Origin: Anastrepha obliqua
Lineage: Eukaryota > Arthropoda > Insecta > Diptera > Tephritidae
NCBI RefSeq assembly: GCF_027943255.1
Contig: NC_072893.1
Location: 89,783,784-89,847,783 of the forward strand
Reading direction: 5' to 3'
DNA: 64,000 nucleotides
Shown piece by piece: positions 55,436-64,000 of the stretch (positions are counted from its first letter, which is position 1; the number at the start of each line of letters is the position of its first letter). Both the position numbers and the translations under genes were made by a program. Under the pieces are notes generated by a model. That model searched no databases. It had not been told where the DNA came from and saw only the letters and a program-made list of their open reading frames with translations.

Positions 55436-56960
55436 TAATATTTTTGATTAAATTACTAAAATGCTTAGACTTTTATTTTTTAAACTGTTCCTATAATAAT
55501 AAAATAAAAAATATATCAAACACTAACAACTAAAAGGGTATGAGGGACAAGACGTGTTATTTTATTGCAGTTGAGCAATTAAGCCAACATTTTTAATACA
55601 CGATTTTTTTTTAAATGGAGAAATTTTTGAGGAAGAAAAAACTGTAAAAAATCAATGGAATTTTTCAGCATCTTCAAATTTGCAGGTTATTGCACTTAAT
55701 TTAATAAGCTATCAAAATGCATGCGAAAATTTTTTCTTGAAATTCGAATTAAAACCCGTGCAACTGATATGACAGTTTGTTGAATTTTTCTAATTTTTGC
55801 ATCAAAAAAACGAATAAAAAATAGTCAAAATGATCTGAATGTTGTTGTGCAAGAAGCACATAAAAGCATCTACCCTTAAAGATACTTTGCATTAGCTTAC
55901 AAATTATCCATCAATTTGTAAAGGAACATAATGTCATATATATATGAGTACGTATACTACCGCTTCGCTAGAGCAGTATTTTACACCGATTTTTCTCTGG
56001 TTCACTGTACGTATTTGAATAAAAAACTCGGAAAGTTATGGGAGTTGCACTATCAAACTTCAGGGGTAAAAATATTCACAAAAATTAAAAAAGTATTTTT
56101 CCAAAAGCATTATTTTTAAAAGCTATAGATACTTTATTCCATAAATTAAAAAAAAATCTCAAAATTATAAAATTTGTATCCAAATTTTTTTAGTTTACTT
56201 CTTATACAATCAAGCCTACAAATAAAACAATTTTCAAGAAAATTACGACAGTGTCCAAGCTTCTTAGGTCATTTGACAGCGCGTAGATGTAAGCCAATCT
56301 ATAACTGTAAGATAGATGATGATTAGTTTCTGCACAGCACTGTATATGCTTATATTTATATCTACACACATGTATATATACTTATATATAAAGCCACATG
56401 GGGCTCATAAAATTGGTTGACAGCTTTTTTTATACTTTTCTAACACATTTTTCTCTCCTCTATGCATTTGCCATTTTGCACGTTTGCTTGTGCTGGTCAC
56501 TTTGGTATTTCTTTATTCCGACATTTGACATTTGTCTGTTTCCTACGTTTTCACTATTTTGTCTCATTAAGTTAAAATGGCAAGATTTGTTAAAGGAAAG
56601 TGTAACTACATATACCAGTATACAGTATGTGTGTGTGTAGGAGCGCAGAGAGAATAAGATATAAAAAATTACGATAAAACAATAGCGGCTGCAAAGACAT
56701 TAGTACCCAAGAACCAGGCCACAATTAAACCACACATATTTTCACTATGCACAAATACATACATGTGCCTTTACTTATGTAAATATATGTATGTATATAC
56801 CATCCCTGCAGTAAGATTAGGAAAGTATTAAAAAAATAGTTTCTCTCTATCTCGGAACTAACGCTTTTTTACTAATATTGAATAATAAATCGGCGTGTAT
56901 CGTTGGGTATTGGATACTGAGATATTCCCTTCGGCGCACATCATTCCCAAAATCGAACTA
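55436..56960. other. Unassigned AT-rich sequence
   Basis: Contains TATA/TGTG microsatellite-like runs near 56350-56390 and 56620-56640. No genes or element ends recognised. Confidence 0.35.
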
Positions 56961-57143
56961 CAGGGTTTGATTGAAAGGTAATGAGCCTTATTTTTTTAAG
57001 CAGTTTTATTAAACCTTTTGGCTTATACAACTAATATTCTTCAAAATAGGACCCTTGAGCGTCAATAAAACGCTGGTAGCGGTCCTTCCACTGCAGGAAA
57101 CATTTTTTAAACTCATCTGCCGGAATCGCGTTGAATTCGGCTA
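56961..57143 (-). mobile_element. mariner fragment, family of 14948-15639
   Basis: Begins with the terminal repeat CAGGGTTTGATTGAAAGGTA after TA and, on the minus strand, encodes the family's C-terminus (FKKCFLQWKDRYQRF-like) up to the point where unrelated sequence starts near 57144. The other end is missing. Confidence 0.82.
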
Positions 57144-57257
57144 TACGTTATTTCAGGAAAATCGGGTAAGTCTTCAGCCGCCTCATCACCCGGATGAGTT
57201 ACTGTATAATATAAATATACCTATTTCTCTTTTTACGCGAATTTGATTTATATCTAT

Positions 57258-57522
57258 ATATAATTGGCGCGTGTTTGGCCGAGCTCCTCCTCCTATTTGT
57301 GGTGTGCGTCTTGATGTTGTTCCACAAATGGAGGGACCTACAGTTTCAAGCCGATTCCGAACGGCAGATATTTTTATGAGGAGGTTTGCCATTGCCTGCC
57401 GAGGGGCGACCGCTATTAGAAAAATGTTTTTATTAATTTTGGTTTCACCGAGATTCGAACCTACGTTCTCTCTGTGAATTCCGTATGGTAGCCACGTACC
57501 AACTCATTCGGCTACGGCGGCC
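57258..57522 (-). mobile_element. tRNA-derived SINE copy
   Basis: Includes the 3' body (aattggcgcgtgtttggccg), ccacaaatggagggacctac, gaacggcagatatttttatg, box B inverted (accgagattcgaacc near 57449) and box A inverted (actcattcggcta). The head ends cggcggccg. Confidence 0.82.
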
Positions 57523-57829
57523 GATTTCATTTAACACGAGTTAAAAAAAAATATCTTTTTTTACAAGATTTTTTTTTATTTTAACACGATTTTCAATATT
57601 TTGTGAATTTTGCTTGAATCTAATAAAGCAATTGGGGTGAGTCTCAGGAAAAGCCTCTGAGATTAAATGAACCAAATAAATTCTTAAGTCAACTCCAAAA
57701 AGAGAATTTTGTAATATTGTTTTCACCAATTTTCTTTTTAGATGAATGTTTTTTTACTCGAGTTTTTTGGGATCGTATCTATCGTGTAAAGAAAGAATTA
57801 GGGGTATATATACGTATTCCGATCAATTT

Positions 57830-57965
57830 CAATTGGCGCTTACACCCTTTATTGAGTGTTTGACCGAGCTTATCCTCGTATTTGTACTTTGCAGTTGATG
57901 CTGTAGCAGTACACTCAGAGGTTTGTCATTGCATACCGTGAGGCGACCTCTATTAGAAACGCCCT
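57830..57965 (-). mobile_element. tRNA-derived SINE, deleted copy
   Basis: Matches tcaattggcgcttacaccct, gaccgagcttatcctcgtatttgt and tacactcagaggtttgtcattg, with the central part and head missing. Confidence 0.6.
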
Positions 57966-60900
57966 GTAAAAAGGAGACACTTACATTCAGTAGATAAATA
58001 AATTTTCCTTTTTTAGCAAAAGTTTAATGATCTTTACTAGCTTTAGTTTATTGACACTAGGGTAGTACATTAGGATGATAAAAACGGAGATTGGGTAGGT
58101 AAGTTCTTAAATAGTGCACTTAAGGCCAGTGAACTTTGGAATAGAAAAAATTGTCTTTTCGGGGCAAAAGCAGCGATGTACTATACCATACTCTAAGATC
58201 CGACTGCAAACGCTGATGATATGAAGAAAAAGACAAACAAAATTTGTATTCGAAATCGTTTAGCAAATTAATTTAAGCTCGGACACCTCTGTGGAATTTT
58301 TTTTTGTTTTTGTACTGGTAGGGTGTACGATCTAAAATACATATATAATACATTCTTCGCTTTTACTTTCAAGATATGTAGTTCATGGTTATATTAATAT
58401 CAAAGTAATTATTTTTGAAAAATAATTAATAATGCACCACTCCATTTGTATTGCTTCTGACAAACCAAAATTAAATTAAATAGATTGGAAAAAAGTTATA
58501 ATAGTGAAAGTATACTCAAGGCACTCAATGTTTTCACCGGAATCTTCTCCTGCAGTTCATCATAATTTTACTGGGCCACGTTTTCCCTTAGAATTCCTTT
58601 CATGTCATTTAAAATCCCTGTTAGTCCAATAATCTTTCTTATATTAGAAGTCTGATAAAAAAAAATAAACTTGTAATAAAATTTTATTAGGCCGCCCTCA
58701 TATTGCAAACTGGTCTGAGTCACCTTCTTTTGGCACCTTGTGAAACCTCAAAATCGTTTTGCATCCTTTGGTTTAAATTTCTTTGCGAAGGCCATTTTAA
58801 ATTTGCAATATTTTGCTTAAGTGGTTTTAGAATAAATGGAAAAAATGTATTTAAAATACATATCGGAGAGAAATATACGAGTATTTATAAGGTACGTATG
58901 GAAAAATTTTACGAGGAATAATTTTGCAGAACATTTCAAACCATTAGCTCTCTCACGAATGGGCTATTTTGGCCCTTTTTTCCAAAGTCTGAAAAAATGG
59001 CATTTTGTAGGTCGACATCTGTCTACTAAGAAAATGCCTAAGATTACTTAAGAAAGAAGGTATCGTCTAGGAATTATTCACTACTGATATCTAGGTTCCA
59101 CTTTTGAAATACCATATAATTTAAATCAACTCGGAAGCAAATTAGAAAAACTTCAGTATAAACAAATTGCGACGCTTGGGTGTAAACGGAAGGTGGTCCA
59201 ATATTCTATATCTCTTTCGTTAATCTAACAGCCAATATTTTAATGCTGTTTTTTATAATTTTGAGCGCCTAAATAATATAATTGTGTTCCGACTTAGTCC
59301 AATTTGTGAATTATTTTCATAAAAGAATAAATTTTCCATACAGACAAAATTAATACGACTTTTAACAAATAATACCATATTTTTGTAGGGTTTTCAGATG
59401 GTAAGGCAATAAGAAACAAAATTTTTGTTTGTATTTTCAGTATACATGGAATATGATAAAATTTATTTATAAGTAATATTTCGAATAAATTTCCACTTTA
59501 TGAAAAAACTGCTATTTAGACCAGTTTGCACTGCATAGTTAACTAATTAACATTCCACAACTAGTAGTTTTTCATTAAAAAAAATTAAATTTCGGTGTGC
59601 TTGAATTAGTTTTAATTAAAAAATTTTCTTATCTCCGATTTTGTTGTTGGAAATGATTCTGTGAACAGTTGGATGTGATTCTATGCAATACAATTTTGCC
59701 TTCACAATCAACATCGGTTAACGGGTCGTAAAATTTTTACTATATGAAATACGTCACATATATTAAAATTGACTCTTCTGACAAGGCTCCCGTTTGCCAA
59801 TTTTAATTTTGATAGGAAGTAGGATCACACCTACCAAGAAAATCCGGAGTTTAAAAATTTTAAAATTAAACTTGGTTCAAGCACGTCGGGGGCCAAATAT
59901 GAGTTGGCTTTTGACTGAACCACGTTTTAATAAACATTTTAGTTAACGTTTAGCTTTACTATTAACTTGGGACTGCTTCTGTTACAAACTGAAATTTTAC
60001 TAATTAAGACAAAAAAAATCTTGCAAGTCAACCTCTGTCCCCGCGATAGCAGTAGCTGTTGTTAAAAGCTAAAGAAATATTTTCAGAGAAATAACAATAA
60101 CATGAAACCTATTGGCTCTTCCAAGGAATCACGAGGAAGTTAAGAAATGAACAATGCGCATATCGAAAGTTCAGTATTGGCTTATCCAAATGGAGCATTA
60201 AATTTTTTTAAAAAGTGCAAAAACATAAAACATTCTTTTATAAGGAAATTACCTCGTTCACTGACCAGCTTTCTTACTTTTTTCAGTGGTGAAACTTCTT
60301 GCTGGTGGGTTGTTTGTATAAAATACGATCGTAGTTGCTTAGTAAGAACTGGCTCAGGATTGCTGCAAAATTTGTGCAAAAGGTAGTATCTGCTATACCC
60401 AGCAAAATTACTACAATAAGAAGGTGTTTTAAAGTATTTACTTGTAGCTATACATTAACCTGGAATTTGGTAGCATCACGACAGGCTGCAAGTAATCCGA
60501 TTTGCTGCAGGGAATACTCTTAATTTGGGCCTGCCACTCACAAAAGCGTATGTGATAAATTATTTGGCATCTAAACACAATAACAACTATCACCTAGTGT
60601 TGTGTAAATAGTTGCTAAAATATTAATATTTAGTCATATATTTGTATACATTTTTGTTTTGTTGCTTTTACAAGTACATATATACATATGCATACATATA
60701 ATCCACTTCACACGCATTGTTTTGCCCCTTAATTGCCATAAAAGCGCAGACACATTAAATAAAAGTGAATAGGAAAGTAACAAGTAAATGAAAACAAAAA
60801 TGTACCGTTAAAAAGAACTTAGTGTATAGTGGACCAAAGCACCACTTGTGGCGACCGTGATTCTTTTACCGGCATTCACACTTTTCACTACGTTTGACGC

Positions 60901-61221
60901 GCACATCAATTAAATTCTTCAGAGAAAGTTTTTACAAAATACAAAACTATCCTCTTGTTGCTGAATCCACCGCTTTGGGTAGTAGTTATGCATACACAGT
61001 AGTACATCTGTACCACAACCTGTATTCGCATGTTTAGTGGACAAAGGTGGCCTAGAGGTAAATTGGTAACAACCGGACGGTTTCCTAATTCACAGAGGAA
61101 AGCAAAGTAATTTCTGCGCCTGCTATGAGTAAATTTTTTTTATTTTAATTTTGAATATTTACTAGAGAAAAATCCTATTTATTTACGAATATATGTATGT
61201 ACACTTGGGCACACATATGTA
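57966..61221. other. Unassigned AT-rich sequence
   Basis: Frames such as 58703-58921 and 60147-60386 have no recognisable domain. A 5' exon or promoter of the CG8916 gene could lie anywhere upstream of 41.6 kb, but nothing here marks one. Confidence 0.3.
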
Positions 61222-61283
61222 CCTATTTCAATCACTACATCTTTTTACAAAATTCGTAACATGGCAAAGGAAGACTTTTATAT

Positions 61284-61603
61284 ATACAATATATATAATT
61301 GGCGCGTACACCCCTTTTGGGTGTTGGGCCGATCTCCTCCTCCTATTTGTGGTGTGCGTCTTGATGTTGTTCCACAAATGGAGGGACCTACAGTTTCAAG
61401 CCGACTCCGAACGGCAGATATTTTTATGAGGAGCTTTTTCATGGCAGAAATACACTCGGAGGTTTGTCATTGCCTGCCGAGGGGCGACCGCTATTAGAAA
61501 AATGTTTTTATTAATTTTGCTTTCACCGAGATTCGAACCAACGACCTCTCAGTGATTTCCGAATGGTGATCACGCACCAACCCATTCGGCTACGGCGGCC
61601 GCC
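61284..61603 (-). mobile_element. tRNA-derived SINE, best-preserved copy
   Basis: Read on the minus strand: tRNA-like head with box A TAGCCGAATGGG (61592-61581) and box B GGTTCGAATCTCGGT (61539-61525), about 40 bp apart as in tRNA genes. Then a body with TCTAATAGCGGTCGCCCCTC, CTCATAAAAATATCTGCCGT, GTAGGTCCCTCCATTTGTGG and a tail GCGCCAATTATATATATTG. About 320 bp. Such SINEs are transcribed by RNA polymerase III from boxes A and B and mobilised by LINE enzymes. The left flank is shared with the copy at 63237. Confidence 0.88.
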
Positions 61604-61742
61604 AACCGAATAAAAAATCGAAAATTCTTTCTTGTTTAAACGATTTATTTTTTCTTAAACGGTAGAAAAAAGATTAATAACAAAATTTTTGCTATTCCTA
61701 TAATATATTTTGTTTTTTTTTGTGATTTTATATGAATTTATA

Positions 61743-63172
61743 TAGTTTAAAGTGTGAAAAAAATGAGGACACTTCATGAAATTTTAAAGCTATAAATAAC
61801 TTAAGTAAAACTAAATAGATATTTTAACTGAATATTGTTGCATAAAGCCTTAGTGCCATATTAGTACTTTGTTGCGGACCTTTGTTATCCAGAACAGCAG
61901 CACATCTTCTAGGCATTGAGTCGACCAAATTTTGACAAACATGTACCGGTATTGCGTTCCACGCATCCTGAATAAGATTCCAAAGCTGGTCGCAACTTAA
62001 TGGACACTCTCCCCTGGTTGCCCTCTTAACTTCGTTCCACAAATTTTCTATGGGGTTCAAATCAGGGGATTGTGTTAGCCATTCTAAAACATTGATTTTG
62101 TTGTCCTGGAACCACTTCTTTGTGGACTTTGCCGTATGTTTTGGGTCATTATCCTGCTGGAAGACCCATATGAGTGGCATATTTTCTTTGGCATACGGCA
62201 GCATTGTATTTTTCAAAATTTCAATATAATCAGCCGATTTCATTATGCTCTGGATGCGATATAGAGGACCCACACCATAATAAGAGAATGACCCCCATAC
62301 CATGATGCTACCACCACCGTGTTTGACCGTATTTAAAGTATATTTTGGATTGAATTCTTGATGGATAGGCCTTCTTACATGGTGGACACCTCTATCAGAA
62401 GAAAACAAGTTTACTTTTGTTTCATCGGACTACAGAATGTTACGCCATTTTTCTTTAGGCCAATTGATATGATTTTTAGCAAATTGTAATCTTTGTTTTA
62501 TGTTCTTTTTGGATAACAATGGCACTTTTCTCGCACTACGGGCTCTCAATTCCTCACCGATGAGTGCTTTTCGAATCGTTGATGTGTCAACGTCAATGTT
62601 TAAATCATTTTTTATTCGTTTAGATGTGATAAATGGATCTTTTTTTACGCATCCAATAATACTTCTCTTTATAGTAGGTGTAATTTTTGGTTTTCTACCA
62701 CGGGTTTCATCCTTGGGAATCCATTTAATAGCAATTTTTATGTACGAATTTCCGCTTTTACTTAAATTTTTAATATTATTTCTAGTAGCGTGGTCGCAGT
62801 GCGTATTTCTACCCATATTTGCCTAAAAAGTTACAAAATTGCAATTTATTTAGCAATTAATGTGAAGCTGTGAATTTGTTTTACGCACGTACTTAATAAA
62901 AAACAAGTCTCTCTAATTTTTAGTATTGTATTTTTACCAAAACGAAAAACTGTTCTTATTATTTTTCACAGCAGAAATCGCGCACTTCTTAAAGAAAATA
63001 ATTTGTTATCTAAACGAAAGAAAAAGACACACAAATTGTAACGGGATTTCTCAATGTCGTTTACAAGCTTTACTATACAACTCTCTTTTATCACAAATTC
63101 TTTCATTTTACATGAATTCGTAAACACAAAAAACGGTGAATACAACTGTCCTTATTATTTTTCACATAACTG
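61743..63172 (-). mobile_element. Tc1-like transposon, nearly intact (1430 bp)
   Basis: The left end reads TAGTTTAAAGTGTGAAAAAA then ATGAGGACA; the right end, inverted, CAGTTATGTGAAAAATAATA then AGGACAG. TA lies outside both (61741-61742, 63173-63174). Inside the right arm a direct copy of the end (actgttcttattatttttca near 62949) occurs about 200 bp from the terminus, as in Tc1 elements with IR/DR-type ends. Confidence 0.87.
61824..62816 (-). pseudogene. Tc1-like DD34E transposase with a single in-frame stop
   Basis: The frame 62816 to 61824 is continuous apart from one TAG at 62430-62432. Order: MGRNTHCDHATRNNIKNLSK, a homeo-like helix-turn-helix with a short deletion before KWIPKDETRGRKPKITPTIK (GRKPK linker), then NHINWPKEKWRNIL, stop, SDETKVNLF with the first catalytic Asp, GGGSIMVWGSFSYYGVGPLY, VFQQDNDPKHTAKSTKKWF (second Asp) and SPDLNPIENLWNEVKR, where the Glu is 34 residues after the Asp. 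The stop replaces the Trp usual in NILWSDE, and a TGG-to-TAG change would explain it. Length is near the usual 340 residues. Confidence 0.9.
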
Positions 63173-63236
63173 TATGTATTTCAATCACTACATCTTTTTA
63201 CAAAATTCGTAACATGGCAAAGGAAGACTTTTATAT

Positions 63237-63528
63237 ATACAATATATATAATTGGCGCGTACATCCTTTTTGGGTGTTGGGCCGAGCTCCTCCTCGTATT
63301 TGTGGTGTGCGCCTTGATGTTGTTCCAAAAATGGAGGGACCTACAGGAGGAGGAGCTTTTTCATGGCTGAAATACACTTGGAGGTTTGCCATTGCCTGCC
63401 GAGGGGCGACCGCTATTAATATAGAAAAATGTTTTCTTAATTTGGTGTTTTCACCGAGATTCGAACCGACGTTCTCTCTGTGAATTCCGAATGGTAGTCG
63501 CGCACCAACCCATTTGGCTACGGCGGCC
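63237..63528 (-). mobile_element. tRNA-derived SINE with 15-bp target duplication
   Basis: Flanked by perfect direct repeats ggaagacttttatat at 63222-63236 and 63529-63543. Box B inverted (accgagattcgaacc near 63452) and box A inverted (cccatttggcta near 63509) are present; about 35 bp of the body after gggacctac are deleted relative to the copy at 61284. Confidence 0.87.
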
Positions 63529-63543
63529 GGAAGACTTTTATAT

Positions 63544-64000
63544 GGAAGAAAATTTTCAACATTGTATGCACAAAAAAAAAAAAAAATAAAATAAACGCGA
63601 TTTTCGAGGAGTTCAAACTTACATTCTGTTATAGTAAAATTTAATGGGCTATAAAACTGCACACCCAGAAGCTTTTTAAAAATTCTGATTAAAAAGTCGA
63701 AGTTTGTTGAATTTTTCTGAGTTTGACATAAAGTTTGGAACTTTGCTTTGTAAAACTTTTGCTGTGCAATAAACTATTTAAAAAAATAAATGTACGTAAA
63801 AAATATATTTCGAATATTGTAAAAAAGTAAAGTGTCTTAATTATGTGAACACAAGTGTAAGTTCCAGTTTTAGTGCAAGTCCAATGAGTAGAATAAAATG
63901 AATGAAATTGTGGAAAAAATGTAAAATGCACATAATGTTAGCTATTTTTTAATACATGGGCTTAAAACATTTTTCAATATTAAGCGATAGTCGAAAGATA
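63544..64000. other. Unassigned AT-rich sequence to window end
   Basis: Poly(A/T) runs and no recognisable feature. Confidence 0.35.

Noticed and set aside
61525..61603. tRNA gene
   Set aside because: Boxes A and B are present, but the head continues into a SINE body and recurs with the same body at several sites; acceptor-stem pairing is not evident.

Overview
The window looks like nuclear DNA of a higher fly. A tephritid-type fruit fly is my inference, from two Drosophila-like GABA-receptor subunit genes with short introns, TATG/TACA microsatellite tracts, and dense mariner, DD41D, jockey, R1/LOA and RTE repeats. There is no bacterial gene organisation, rRNA, CRISPR array or credible free-standing tRNA gene.

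Only two host genes could be supported, both on the minus strand. The main one runs from about 41.6 kb down to 28.4 kb. It is an essentially complete ten-coding-exon Cys-loop receptor subunit of the CG8916 type (711 codons from the first in-frame ATG), with extracellular domain, Cys loop, M1-M3, a long M3-M4 loop and M4. Every junction has GT/AG ends and compatible phase. The second is the 5' part of Lcch3: two exons at 2262-2494 encode the start of its extracellular domain, and the rest runs off the left edge. The order CG8916 then Lcch3 on one strand suggests a conserved GABA-receptor subunit cluster. In Drosophila LCCH3 joins an alpha-like partner (GRD) in GABA-gated cation channels, and the CG8916-type pore seen here has an acidic residue at the selectivity-filter position.

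Most of the rest is transposon mosaic. At 3-8 kb are LINE 3' ends, a 1-kb mariner, a jockey RT piece and an RNase H LINE. At 11.6-12.3 kb is an unclassified element with 33-bp inverted ends. At 12.5-16.9 kb one jockey-like LINE is split by two mariners. At 19.5-27.8 kb are a mariner, an RTE piece, a pair of inverted 0.6-kb repeats, a DD41D element holding a Helentron-type endonuclease remnant, a Helitron 3' segment and a TTAA-flanked MITE. The last CG8916 intron (28.5-35.9 kb) holds a DD41D element, a mariner split by a TTAA MITE, another mariner and a TA-flanked MITE 33 bp from the splice donor. At 41.8-50.7 kb are an RNase H LINE, a maT-like element, a 680-bp near-perfect palindrome, a mariner, a Helitron end with a nested DD41D relic, and another TTAA MITE. 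At 53-63.5 kb are mariner fragments, tRNA-derived SINE copies and a nearly intact Tc1-like transposon.

Long stretches at 1-2.2, 8-11.6, 17-19.5, 30.3-32.1, 50.7-54.7, 55.4-56.9 and 58-61.2 kb show nothing I can name beyond simple repeats. The first coding exon of Lcch3 and any 5' exon of the CG8916 gene were not found.
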